64,000 nt of DNA from contig WFMF01000658.1 of the NCBI GenBank assembly GCA_011033025.1, forward strand, positions 9,011-73,010, read 5' to 3'. This DNA is from Beroe forskalii. Lineage: Eukaryota > Ctenophora > Nuda > Beroida > Beroidae. Below, piece after piece: positions 10,421-22,180 of this stretch. A program made the position numbers and the translations under genes. The notes under the pieces were generated by a model. That model ran no database searches. It saw nothing but the letters and a program-made list of their open reading frames with translations, and was not told the origin of the DNA. Every line of letters begins with the position of its first letter. The first letter of the stretch is position 1.

Positions 10421-10825
10421 CAGTGGGTGATTTCCTTATTTCATACGTTCTGCCAGTACATTGGGTTCATTGAGCTCTTAACGGTGAGGGTTGTTAGATA
10501 GTCGCGCAACTCAAGTACTCAGTTCGACCTCTCAAATAAACTAAGAAAAGGACTCACAAACTGAAAGTGCGACTGTTATTATGATATGATTAAATGTACG
10601 GCATTGCCATAATGCGATAGCTTCATCCTGAATCCAACCTCCTCCCCATGTTGTTTCTACTCCTTAGTCCTTTCGACCCCCCCCCAATTCTTTACAAAAT
10701 CCAGCGGAATCCAAGTCAAAATTTTTGAAAGATTTTCAAAGATATGTTCATTGAGATAAGATACAAAGGATTCACCTCAAAGAAAAAAAGGAAGGCAAAA
10801 AATCAAAAATAAATATAATGCTCTG

Positions 10826-11485
10826 GTGAAAACCACCACAGGTCAGATCCAAGCCTCAAAGCACCATAATATCATGAGCAACTTGGTACTATACCAGGTC
10901 TGGATCCACCCAGACCTGGCCAAAGTTACGTTGGAAGATTCATTTCGAGAAAATTGGAAGAGTTCTTTGAAACTTTATCCAAAACTCTCTTTCTACCATA
11001 GTGTCAAGAGTGAAATGGGCTATGAACCCTACCTAGAAATCCTGAATCATAACAACAGAAAAAACGTCGCAAAACTCAGAGGAAGCAACCACCAGCTCAA
11101 CTGCGAAACTGGTAGATACCTGCCAAGTAAGAACTCACGTCCTGACTATGAGTCCAGCAAAAACAACTCTATTTGGAGGAAAAGTTGCAAACTGTGCTGT
11201 GATGTTGAAGCAGAAGACCTCGCCCATCTTCCCATGTACGATCAAATTATAGAAGATGAACATCATATCCTTGCAACTCGCCCAAAATATCACCATATTA
11301 GGCTTCAATTGAAGGACAACATCAAATCTATGATAATGGCCTGGGACCCCCAAGATCTGCCGCATCTCTTCTCATCAGGACACATCCAAGCATTTTCCAA
11401 TTACATCAGGAAAATATTCAGCGTCAGACCCCTAAAAACGAGGAGACAATTCAGAGTAATGAATACCTATCAAAATTTTCACTAA
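10826..11485 (+). pseudogene. LINE ORF2 C-terminal fragment, 219 codons
   Basis: The open frame matches the C-terminal tail of a non-LTR retrotransposon polyprotein. FYHSVKSEMGYEPYLE, KLRGSNHQLNCETGRYLP, then a zinc-knuckle-like stretch with CKLC and EDEHHI...PKYHHIR follow the order seen in such tails. The knuckle's third Cys position appears to be Arg (ILATRPKY), and no endonuclease or reverse-transcriptase domain lies upstream, so this is a 5'-truncated remnant. No poly(A) or simple-repeat tail is evident after the stop. The true N-terminus is unknown and the 10826 start has no special support. Confidence 0.7.
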
Positions 11486-14345
11486 CAGTTTAATTCGAAC
11501 TGTGACATATTTTTTTCTTCCGTTACCGTGGGGTTTCTCTAATCTTTTTGGCTTGAATTTGAATTTCCATAGCTTTTTTTCCCACTTTGTGCCACCGTTA
11601 ATGAGTTTCCTCTTTTGACTACCTTTCAGTAATCTGAAGTATTTCTGAAGGCTTGAATGATACGATTTTCCATTACCTTTAAGGATCCATCCAGTCTTTA
11701 TACGGATATAAATTCGGAGATTCGGGTACTGCAGGTCTCTGGAGGCACAGCCCTCAGAAGCCGGAGGGCCTGAGAAATGAAAATTCTCGCAGAAATAATA
11801 TTTTTCAAATAAAATTTCGAAACTCTCCTACCAGATCCCACCATGTTAATTTTTCACACACCCTTCTACTTAACTACCCAGAATCTTCGTCCGCCATTTC
11901 TTTGGGAGATGAAACTATGGCATTGACAATCACCATAAATTGATATGTCTTTGATGTCACTTTATCACGACCGTCTATGTTGAGCGTTATGCACAAATAA
12001 GCAAATTTGCAAAGAATTCCAATAGAAGGAAAAATATCGCTTAATGCTTTAATAAAACTTCACACTCTTCAAATCTTCAATATTGAGGCACGAGACTGAA
12101 AAAGGAATAATGGCGAGGTTTCAAAATTAATAAGAATTACGAAATACGTTACAGGACATAAAATGGTCCATCACAAAGTTCATATTTTGTGAGGAAAATT
12201 GATAACATGTTAGTTTGAATTAAGTAAAAAGATTGATCAAAATTCCATTTGAGAACTGAGAAAATGCCATGTGAAATATGATTTAGGTAACTATTATAGC
12301 TATCTACAGCAATCACTGTAGACGTAGGTCTGCTATGTTAGAATGTTAATCAAAAGTGAGAGGTACTCAATAAGAAAGTTGTGGTTAAACTGAAGGATCT
12401 GCCGAACTTTTAGAGCAATCTCTGTAAGTAACTAGGCACCTACTACCTATCCTGCTGAAAGCATCCCAGACTACCAACGTATATATAAAGTTTAGTAAAG
12501 GGTTGTAGCCCGAACTAGGGGGGTGCTGCTATATAAGATATAATTGTGTATCAGCACCGCCATGGTCCCACACATACGATATATTTACAAGGGGTTGTAC
12601 CTAACATATATAGAAAGGTAATGGCGTGTGTGTGGGAGTGTGTAAAACTTGTTGAGCACATGAGTTCAGCAGGGAGATATTGGATTAAATGTGTGAGAAG
12701 GATAAAGAGAAGGGTAATCTGACCAATGAGATTAGAATCTCTCCTCAAACGGGGGAGCTCTCATGTTGAACATGATGAGTCCTGCTCACTCTCTTATCAG
12801 ATAGAGCTAGATAAATATATGAGTTAAGATGAAAATATATAAATAGGAGTTATTACTTATTGTATCAAATGGTAAAAGAATCTGAGATAAATCTGACGTT
12901 ATCTTCACTTCCTAAGAGCACAATTTAATCAACTTTTGAAAGTTAAATGGTTGCCCTTGAAATCATATGAAAATTCTGGGGATATATTCTTAATTCATGA
13001 CAAATGATGGAAATTTTCTTCCGTGTTAAAATTCAATACGCGACCAAGTCCAGGAAATGTCAAATTGATACATGAATTTAAATTAACCAAATTTAGTTCT
13101 TTTGAAACTTCCGGTTCCTTTAAAAATTAGAAAAAGCCTAGGCTCTCGGGATGGCGGAATTCAAATAAAATATTTTCGCCGTAGAATTTATTAAATTTAG
13201 CCAATGTCCTGAATTCTGAAAGCGAAACAAGGTACCTACTACCTGAACTGAATCAATCGACACCTTACTACCTTAGCACCTTAAATACAATATCTTCTCA
13301 AAAAGCGTCAGCAAGAAATGAACTGCAGTCCCAGCAGCAGCTGGAAGTTTATTACTGAGAAATCATAAGCATCACATCCTAATTTCCTATAATCTATGAT
13401 CATTGATTGACGCAAAAAAATGATGACATGTCGTTAAGGCAGAATTACAATAAAAGCTCGTTGAGTCCAGGTGCTCAAAACTAAATGAAGAAAAGCTTAA
13501 AAACAAAAACACGAAATAAGTGAATTGTGTGAATAAGCGAAAGTGACCACAAGTACGGGGCTCCTGTAAAATAAGTGAGCTGCTGCTGCTGCAGCTGGCA
13601 GCGCCCACAAAAGAATATAAAGATATTATACAGCAGAGAGTGAGAGTGTGTGTGCCCCCGCACTAGTATAATAGCTCAATCTACGTCATCAACTCACCAC
13701 TCAAACCCATGCTGATGACGTCACTTTCAAGGGGCAATTAGTGGCGCGCGGAGCCTTGTAGAGTAAAGCATTGTGAGTAATATGATGAATGATATAACAC
13801 ATAGAATGGTAGGTGTGTATTGTGTGGGTGTATAGAACACATGGCCCTCCGCCGGTATATTATACACCTAATTAGAAATAGAACTCCGCAGCAGACGGCA
13901 GCAGTGCTACCTAAACAGCAAACAACAGGCAGGATGTGTAAACTAAAGCGTACACGGCAAAATTAGTGATAATTAAGACTTGATTTTTAATTGCTTAGGT
14001 TTTTGGCGCTGATGTTATAGCCACGACGAGTTAAACGAATTTCTGACTCTTATCCAAAAAGCCAATTTATTTCAGACCATTGACTGGCACGGCATGTTGT
14101 ATTTAATTGAGTCGAATTATGATTTATGCAATAACCAATGATAAAAAGATCAATTGATCATAAGACTTAAGGGTCTTAGGGTTGGGATCTTTCAATGCTA
14201 ATTATTGCAATACTTTGAATAAAGGTGCATTTTACTGATTTGAGGTACTTTTCCGACAATTGGGAGTCGTTTTATTTCTTCCAGCGAGACAGAAAACGCC
14301 AAGCTTTTTCATTGTTCGAAAAATCATCAGAACTCGTGTCGGGGT
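11486..14345. other. Intergenic, no recognised gene
   Basis: AT-rich unique sequence. Short frames at 12551-12748, 13387-13608 and 13481-13663 have no recognisable domain. A small CTG/CAG-type run (GCTGCTGCTGCTGCAGC) lies near 13578. Direct repeats of ATCAAAATGAT start near 14370. Confidence 0.6.
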
Positions 14346-14418
14346 AATCACAGATAAGAATGGTCAAGGATCAAAATGATTAGATATCAAAATGATCAAG
14401 GATCAGATATCAAAATGA

Positions 14419-14810
14419 GGTAAATTGAGCGATCCGTATAGGTGTATAGGGCAGTATCGCGCCACTATCACGCCGTTATCCCGCCAGTATCACGGCAGTA
14501 TCGCGCCATAGGCACGCCAGTATCACGCCAGTACTGCGCCAGTAGCACGCCAGTACCGCGCCAGTAGCACGCCAGTAGCACGCCAGTATCGCGCCAGTGA
14601 AACTAACTTAAAGCCAGGCCGCCAGTACTACGCCAGTATCACATCATCTTCTGGCGTGTTACTGGTGTCCTGGCTTTAAGTTAGTTTCGACTGTCATGAT
14701 ACTGGCGTGCTACTGGCGCCCTACTGGCGCCCTACTGGCGTGATTCTGGCGCAATACTGGCGTGATACTGGCGTGATACCGGCCTAGCTAGACGGATCGC
14801 TCAATTTACC
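14419..14810. mobile_element. 392-bp foldback element with CGCCAGTA repeats, 8-bp TSD
   Basis: The perfect 19-bp TIR is GGTAAATTGAGCGATCCGT. Immediately outside, CAAAATGA occurs on both sides (14411-14418 and 14811-14818), a candidate 8-bp target duplication. Each arm carries about ten variants of CGCCAGTANCRCG, in one orientation on the left and the opposite on the right. A second inner inverted pair, GAAACTAACTTAAAGCCAGG, flanks the centre. Caution: the flank is itself rich in ATCAAAATGAT, so the duplication could be partly coincidental. Eight-base duplications fit hAT- or P-like transposition. Confidence 0.85.
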
Positions 14811-15214
14811 CAAAATGATAAGAGATCAGATTGATCAAAGATCAGATACCAGATATCAAAATGATATATTGATATCAGAATAATCTCAGATCATTCTGAA
14901 CTCTGACGGAATGATCACAGATCTAAGATGAACAGAAATATCAACTCTCAGACCATTCTGAGGTCTCTGATATCAGATCATTCTGATATTTGGGGACGGA
15001 AATAAGGCTGGAGCCAGTTTCAACTGTTTTTTGGGGCGACCATCCTAATTTTCGGGATGCGTCGATGCGACCTTGTTAAACGTCAGGATACCAATCCCAT
15101 GCCCGGCCGGAAAGATTTGAGTTCTTGATTGTTGGAATGTACATCAAGTCACATTCAAGAATTAAAACGAACACCGTATCTCAACCTTTACGCCTCGCAT
15201 TTAACTCACTAAAG

Positions 15215-15388
15215 CACTAATATAGTAATATCGTTATTCGTTAGTGTTTCGCTTTCCCACAGGATTTCCAAAATCAACTAAGCGCGCGAGTTGAGTGTAC
15301 ACTCGTCCGCTGATTGGCCTATGCCAAATGATTTTGGGATGCTGTGGGTAAGCTTATACGCTAGCGCTACGGAATACGGATATTAGTC
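15215..15388. repeat. Imperfect inverted repeat, MITE-like
   Basis: CACTAATAT ... GCTTTCCCACAGGAT ... CCAAAATCA on the left is mirrored by TGATTTTGG ... CTGTGGGTAAGC ... ATATTAGT on the right. The arms are ~80 bp with mismatches; the target duplication is not resolved. Confidence 0.6.
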
Positions 15389-15537
15389 GGTAGCTTCTCT
15401 TTCTCAAGAAATAACCTCTCGACATGATCTAGAAAACGGGTACATGATGGAATCCACAAGGTGAGATCGACAGTGGAACAGAGTACACACACTGCAGTAT
15501 AATAAGCCATTACACCACGAGCGCCGAGCTGAGAGAA

Positions 15538-15565
15538 CACAGAGAGAGAGAGACAGAGAGAGCGC
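15538..15565 (+). repeat. (GA)n microsatellite
   Basis: Short GAGAGAGA tract, interrupted by ACAGAG. Confidence 0.8.
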
Positions 15566-15734
15566 GTTCTCAATCGATTATATGTAGGTAGGGTCCTAGG
15601 TCAGAGCAGCAGTAGCAGCAGCTTACATTATATATTTAGTCATTAGAGTGAGAGTAGGAGGGAGAGCAGGTGGTTGTGGTGTTATTCGCCGTGTAAAGAA
15701 ACTGAGCACCTAGTGTAAGGAGCGAGATTGTGGT

Positions 15735-15972
15735 GGTAGGGGGAGCAAAGGTGAGGGTAGGGGAGCAAGGGCGAGGGTAGGGGAGCAAGGGTGAGGGTAG
15801 GGGAGCAGGGGTGAGGGTAGGGGGAGCAAGGGTGAGGGTAGGGGAGCAAGGGTGAGGGAGGGAGCAAGGGTGGGAGTATGAGGGCAAAAGTGGGAGTAAG
15901 TGAGCAAGAGTGGGTTGGAAGGAGCAAGGGTGGGAGTATGGGGCCATCCAAGGGTGGGAGTAGGTGAGCAAG
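15735..15972 (+). repeat. G-rich ~20-bp minisatellite
   Basis: Units of the form GGTGAGGGTAGGGGAGCAAG are repeated about seven times, then decay to GGTGGGAGTAGGTGAGCAAG. The runs of three or more G at short spacing fit the G-quadruplex pattern. Three overlapping proline/serine-rich minus-strand frames (15636-15985) are only the complement of this repeat. Confidence 0.92.
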
Positions 15973-16380
15973 GGCATAGGTTCATATTACTTAAAAATCA
16001 CTATCCTTATCTTCCCGAAATTGAAAGTTTATCTTCGGGTTTTCAACTTTCATTTTTGAGCCATTTAACCCCATACTGTATCCAACAAAAATTAAATCCG
16101 AACCATAATATTTTGCGTTTTTTCTGAGACCTGGCGACCTGCTTCCTTTATACTTTGTCACTGTCAATTGCCAGGTTTAACAACACTTTAATGAGACACA
16201 CGAGCTGATTATAAAATAGCAAAGTATTTTCAGAACATCATCAGTGCTACAATCATATTTGAGGGTGAGGCCCCCATTGCCTGCTTCCTTTGATCACAAA
16301 ATTCGGCCAATATGATTTGATAAGATTTATTTCTGCTTGGTTTGAGACCTCATAGGCAAGGAAAAATCACAATATATAAA

Positions 16381-16520
16381 TGATTAGAATATAAGGACAA
16401 GCGGGGGTCTTGGGGCAGCTGCCCCCAGAAGCCAGACCTCACAAGCACATGAAATCATTGCCCAAATATGACATAAGACTCAGTTTTAGAATATAATGAC
16501 AAGCAGGGGTCTGGGGCATC
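16381..16520 (+). repeat. Short direct duplication with GGGG/CCCC palindrome
   Basis: GACAAGCGGGGGTCTTGGGG (near 16395) recurs as GACAAGCAGGGGTCTGGGG (near 16499). The first is followed by GGGGCAGCTGCCCC and CAGAAGCCAGACC, resembling the GGGGGCTGCGCCCCC palindrome inside the TA-flanked element at 4877. It may be a fragment of a related element. Confidence 0.45.
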
Positions 16521-17029
16521 CTAAGTAACTTAAATTAACCCCCTGATATGATTTTGTGACTCACTTCGGTTTGTTGTTGTTTGTTGTTCGGTTTGTTGTT
16601 GTTTTCTATTCAAATTTTGGAGTTTGCTTTCAAACATGTGGAGCCAGATTTTTGGCTCCACTGCCATGTCTACAATATTTCATTATTTCAATTCATCTTC
16701 GCTAAGATTAGAAGAGGGGAAATAATCTTTGGACTCATGTAGTTTGTTTATCAAAACACACTCCTCAATACATGCTCCTTTTTAAGCCGAGTATCAATCA
16801 ATGTATGACCCAAGGTGATGATAATCTTCAGATATATTCGGTTAATTATTTCTCAAAATAAGAGAAATAATTCTGATTAAAACTAAGCTGTGTCTGGAAA
16901 AGAAATAGATCAAACTGGAAAGCGAAGATGATCCTCAGATTGGGTTCATTTTTTGTATGAGAAATTTGAAAACTTATCTTCGGTCTGAGCCTTATCTTCC
17001 CTATAGGAATGAGATTGGACCAAATATGA

Positions 17030-17206
17030 AGGGGTGAGCAAGGGTGGGAGTAGAAGGCAAGAATAGGAGTAGGTGAGCAAGGGTGGGTGTATAAGAGCAA
17101 AGGTGGGAGTGAGTGAGCAACAGTGGGAGAATGAGGGCAAGAGTGGGAGTAAGGGAGGAAGAGTGGGAGAATGAGGGCAAGAGTAATGGAGCAAGGGTGG
17201 GACGAG
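17030..17206 (+). repeat. G-rich minisatellite, second array
   Basis: Units of GTGGGAGTAGGTGAGCAAGG match the decayed half of the 15.7-kb array 1.1 kb upstream. The sequence resumes at 17478 (GGGACGAGGGTATTGGGG), so the hAT-like element that follows sits inside it. Confidence 0.88.
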
Positions 17207-17477
17207 CAGGGTTGTTAAATACGTGCAAAAATCATGAAAAAATACGACGTATGGGCTCCTGGATAAAAATACGTGACAAGAAATATCAACACTAGGACGT
17301 CTAAATAGGGGTTGTTAAATGCGAAAAATAACGCGCGCGGCGCGCTGCCAAATAAATTTTTGCACACATGGCAATTGCCATACAAATTTATCATAAAAGT
17401 TAAACGATGAAATTTTCAGAAAAATACGTATCGTATTTTCTGCCGCACTTTTCAAAAATACGTATTTGACAACCTCG
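17207..17477. mobile_element. 271-bp hAT-like MITE with 8-bp TSD
   Basis: The ends are CAGGGTTGTTAAATACG and the complement of CGAGGTTGTCAAATACG. They are flanked by exact copies of GGGACGAG (17199-17206 and 17478-17485). A CAGGGTTG-type end plus an 8-bp duplication is the hAT pattern. A third partial terminus (GGGTTGTTAAATGCG) lies internally near 17308. It is AT-rich with a GCGCGCGGCGCGC patch. No transposase is present. Confidence 0.85.
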
Positions 17478-17485
17478 GGGACGAG

Positions 17486-20400
17486 GGTATTGGGGAACAA
17501 GGGAGGGACTTGGGGCGCAAGGGAACTGGAAGGACTGGGCACCGAAAGAGGGACGGGTCTACCAGTGGAAGGGCCAGGTCTACCGTCAAGTGTAGCTACG
17601 ATGGGACTAAGGTTAGCAAGGGATAATCAAGGAAGGGAAAGAAATGTAAAGAATTTGAAACAAAAAATGCTGCGGATGTTTTTGATGCTGAGATGAACGC
17701 CCTGAAATTGAACAATTTGTGCTATGAATGTTTAAATTCTGTTAGCTAGACTGAATAGAATAGAATCAATCAGAACATAAAACATTGCACAAGTGCTCTG
17801 ACCTAAAGATGCAGTCAATATTATCATGATCAATGAAGTTAATAGGAGATATCCAATCACAATTGATAAATTAATTTAATACAATAAACTAATTAAAATG
17901 TATACGCAAGTAATGATAAAACGTTGATCTATTAGTCCATAACTGGAGTGCCTATATCAAGTATTGGCTCTTCAACATTCATCTTTATTTCGTCATTCAT
18001 CTTTATTCTTTCGCAACAAATTTAAGTACAATTGCTTATTGAGCTTTGAAAAATAATAAATTATGTAAATAAACAAATGAATAAAATGTAAAACAGTGAT
18101 AAGGTACTGATAGATCTCTCCTGACTTCCTGAGGTATCATAGAATTTCAAGAAGAAGGTTACAGGTATAAAGAACATGGAGAAAATCTCAACATTATAAT
18201 CACAAGAGAAATAAAGTTCAAATAAACTAGAATGCCAAAAATAGCATAAAAGTTAAAAATATACGTTTCTCTATGCGTAATGTTATGAGAAGCAAGATGC
18301 TCGTCTTTTACGTTCTCACAAGTCTTAATAGCTGCCCGTCTGCCCCACTATTGTGTGTCGCAAATGAGACTGGTCTCCATTATGTATTGGTATGAACAAG
18401 AGAATGAGCGAAGGCAAATTTTATAATTCTACTTTTACGTCAAAATTCATCAAAAGATTCGACGAAGCTGTTGTAGCTAAGTTCACAATCATATTGATTA
18501 TCAAGTCATAAAAACCGGAATTAATAATTTCATTTAGATAAATTTTCCAACAAAACAGATGATGTAGTCATGATGACCGTCATGATGTCATTGTGGCGTC
18601 CCCATGAGGACATATCATTCTGTTCTCACCGATTTCCACAGAAGGCATCACAAAAACTCTGGGGTAGATAGCACCCCCCACCTATCAAGAGATAATTGCC
18701 GACGATTATCAGCTGACCTCAAGTACCATTCCAGCTCACAGTATCGTGCCACTGGGCGTGGGCGCACATGCATTTTCTAATCTAAAGCACACCACACGAA
18801 GCAGAAAGGAGACGCCCCTGCCTTTTAAAACCAACTCTTCTGCAATAAAAATGAGTACAAACACACAAACCTTCCACAACATACAAATACAACACTAAAT
18901 AATACCACTAAAACCAGCACACTCGCCATCAGGGCCATAGAAGTCGATGGTTGTAGGGCAAGGCCCATGTGCCACTTACCACAGGGAACAAGGTAGTCAA
19001 TCTTCGGAGGGGCGCCCCCGACTCAATTAGCACCTGTAAAGATGCTATCATCTGGCATCCCAGGTAAGGGGTACTAGTCAAACTAGTAGTGCATGCCAGA
19101 CGGGTTCCAGTGGAGCTCTCTGTCCTGGAGAGCTGCCACCTCTCACGCGTCGCGGGGGAGGTGGTCAGTGAACATTGCAACAAAAAAAACAAAAAAAACA
19201 GCTGTCTTCGCTTTTCCGAGCTCTCAATTATTTTTAAAATTTCCAAACAGAAACAGAAAGAACTTTGCCACGTTTGAAAATTATTGAAGAACTGAATCGA
19301 GCTATCAAGAAAATTCAAATTCAAAAGAACTGAATCTGCTGAAATTAGTCAGCTGAAATTCTGCCTTAGACTTTTGAAAAGTTTGATGTTTCCACTTGAC
19401 GGATGACGTATTCTGTTTAACTACATAGTTTCATGGGAAATTTGAGGGCGTGTTCCAGAATCCAGATAAGCAGATATAATAGTAAATTATACGGATGAAT
19501 GTATGAATCATAATATTATATACACAACCTCCACAAATTTATATTTGAGCTAACCCTTCCTTATTTCCTCAATGTCATTGTGTCATAAGAAATTGGTGGT
19601 TGGGAACTGACTGCAAGAAAACTACCGAACAAGTATGAAAATGTCTTCCAAATACACGAAGTAATTTTCGGCTACTGAGAGTAGTAGCTTAGCTGTACTA
19701 CCGTATAGAATTTGGGGATTGAAAAGAACCATACCGTCTTGACGTATTGATGATTAATTAGACCGCAGCACCAATGTCCATAGTTTAAGTTGACCGTGGT
19801 TAAGCGGTAAAACCCCCGGTCCCCACTAAAGCAACTGCCCTGGAAAGTCCGTTACAGGCTAGAGCGCACAAGTACAGCTAATTTACAGGTATGAATACTC
19901 AAAACTTTGATTGTTCATGAGGACTGCTCAGCCGATTATGCCATATAAGGCAATTCCATCACCGGGACAGTCGACACTTGATATAGATTTGAAATTAAAT
20001 CGATTGTCAACATTTGTCACTCATATATACGGTTGGGGCAAATAGAGTTCCCTAGACGTGACGGCAATCTATTTTAGACTTTGGAGCACAAGTTAATATG
20101 TTATGACTCCGAATTCAGCGTTCTGCCGAAAAACTTCACGAAACTTTCAGGCACTTCCAGTTTCCACAAATTTGAGAGAGATTCGGTTCTCATGAAGCTA
20201 CCAACGTAATTAAGCCGGCAAAGGACTAACTTACAAGAGTTAGGTAGTAGGACTAGGTAAATGTTGCAAGTTCCAAAATTTCCACTCGACCGCCATTTGT
20301 TCGTACGTGATACTGATTTAACAGACATATAAGGAAAGCACGATGAAATATTTCCTGTGTGCTGGCGGTATATATGCAACAATTATGTCCATGGAGGAGT

Positions 20401-20700
20401 GGAGAGATCCTACATGCCTTGCCTCAATACGGTGGATGTCCTTCCTGCACGGCTTGTTAAACAAGGAAATGAAACCGTAGGGCTCCGTACAGGGTTCGCT
20501 CTGCACTTTCTGGCAGTAATGTTGCGATATAAACGACTCTTGTAGTAATAACCACGTTATACGTATATGGTGCTGCGTGAGTCGGAAATTTCAATTTTCA
20601 GACTGATTCCAATTTCTTGAAGTGGCGACACCTCACTAACTATGTAGCATGTTCTGCTATAGGAACTGCTAAATAGCAACTTACTTACTTACTTAAAAAA
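17486..20700. other. Intergenic, no recognised gene
   Basis: Mostly AT-rich unique DNA. A 131-codon minus frame (18929-19324) overlaps plausible splice signals (acceptor TTTACAG and donor GTAAGT around 18979-19040 on the minus strand) but encodes nothing I recognise. ORFs near 20100-20545 likewise lack domains. Confidence 0.5.
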
Positions 20701-20772
20701 ACTGTAACAGTGGTTGAATAGATGAGTAGTGGAATTAGTGTAATAGTGCCGTGGACTTGGATATAAAAAGAC

Positions 20773-20785
20773 GTCACCAAGCAAC
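20773..20785 (+). promoter_or_regulatory. X-box-like (RFX) motif
   Basis: GTCACCAAGCAAC fits the RFX consensus half-sites (RYYNCC ... RGNAAC) with a 1-nt spacer; GACGTCA just before it resembles a CRE half. Motif match only, with no assigned gene. Confidence 0.3.
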
Positions 20786-21539
20786 GCGCTACAAAAGTTA
20801 TGAGGCGTTGTGTTACGGTGTAGTAGGTATGAAATGAAATCAGGTCCCAACGGACTGTACGATTCATTACTGAAATTTCGCGACTTGTGCATGAGTAATC
20901 CGCCGATAATGTGACATCACGCCGCTTTTTTAATGCTGCATTTTAAATAACGAAAACCGAGATATGATTATGATAAACAATTTTGCCTATCTGATATATA
21001 AAAAAAGGAAAAAAATAATCTGATGAAATGAGGCCCCCTGACGGCTCGAAGGGTTCATCATCGATGGACAATGATGATATGGCCACGAAAAATCAAGTAT
21101 GAATTGATAATAGTTGATAATCTAAAAGATAAGATACATCTAAAACCAGCAATAGTTTGCAATCGATTCCTCATGATGCTGAAAATAAAAGCATGATGCA
21201 ACTAAAGAACTAACTAATTGCATAACTTTGAACTTCAATTAAGGATGATCTCAAAGAAATTTGCAAAGTAGGTATACTATCACAATGAGTCAATAATGTA
21301 TGTAATTGTACCTACCAACGGGCGCATACAGTAGGGAGGAAATGTATTGAGAATTACAACACAATACGGCTAGTATGCCTGCTGAGGTCCGCAATATACT
21401 GCGGAGTATGGCATTAACCAAAGAGAGAAGAGAACCCTACGACCACCCACACCCACACACACCATTATTATGTGATTAGAGAGAGCGAGCTGGCGTAATA
21501 CACGCAGTGCAACCACCGTATATACCGATCTGTGTACTA

Positions 21540-21573
21540 CAAGCTTTATTATTACTATTATTATTATTATTAT
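21540..21573 (+). repeat. (ATT)n microsatellite
   Basis: About ten TTA/ATT units in plus orientation. Confidence 0.85.
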
Positions 21574-21659
21574 GTGGACGCTTAATACCAATTGTAAGCC
21601 CCATGACCTCAAAGCAGAGTGTGTGTGTTCGTATGAGTGTGTTGGTTCTCACTTGCAGG

Positions 21660-21805
21660 TTAGCCCACGTGGGACAGTCCCTGGGGCACGTGACAAGGCA
21701 CGCGTTACCAGGGTAACCAATGACAAGCAGCCTTGTTGATCTCGCGTGAGTACACCTGTGATGTCACGGGGTGGATGTTAGGGTGACATTCAGGCCACGT
21801 GGAGG
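21660..21805. promoter_or_regulatory. Cluster of E-boxes, palindromic X-box, CCAAT and CRE
   Basis: Within 140 bp: CACGTG at 21666-21671, 21687-21692 and 21796-21801; GTTACCAGGGTAAC, a palindromic RFX-type X-box, at 21704-21717; CCAAT directly after it; and TGATGTCA at 21759-21766. The clustering suggests a promoter or enhancer. No confident transcript can be tied to it. Confidence 0.4.
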
Positions 21806-22180
21806 CGTGTCATGGGGTTTTGAGGGGTACAAATATATTGTGCGTGTAATGACTTAATGATGCGGTGCTGTTGCTATGACGCTGCGCCGGATACGGGGCT
21901 AACGCAATGTGTATCTGCATTGAGTATGCTGTATACAGCTTGGTATTGTATAGATAGGGTGGTGAGATCACCGCTTAAAACCCAGGCTGAGGAAGTAAGC
22001 TGAATTGGATTTACCTTAAAACCGTGAATTTGCTCCGTCGTAAACGCAAAGAGAGGGATTTCAAAATTCTGAACTCGTCGTGTCGCACTTGGGTCTCAGA
22101 GGGATGGCCTACTAGGTAAGTTTCAGACGAATCATAAATTTCAGGATACTGGAAGCCTCGATAAATTTTAACTTTCGAAA

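Noticed and set aside
12755..12800. Hammerhead ribozyme (ATGATGAGTCC)
   Set aside because: The core GAAA and a matching stem III are missing; the same holds for CTGATGA near 21022.
14440..14790. CRISPR-like array of CGCCAGTA repeats
   Set aside because: Repeats are ~11 bp, irregular, inverted between arms and bounded by TIRs; this is a foldback element in a eukaryotic genome.
15636..17228. Proline/serine/leucine-rich minus-strand ORFs
   Set aside because: Complement of G-rich minisatellites; low complexity in all frames.
18929..19324. 131-codon minus-strand ORF as a gene
   Set aside because: No recognisable domain and a poly-F/L N-terminus from a poly(A) tract. A splice donor GTAAGT and acceptor TTTACAG are present, but the exon between them encodes nothing I can match.
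19785..19870. tRNA gene near GTGGTTAAGCGGTAAAACC
   Set aside because: The A box is passable but no B box (GTTCGANNC) or acceptor stem follows.
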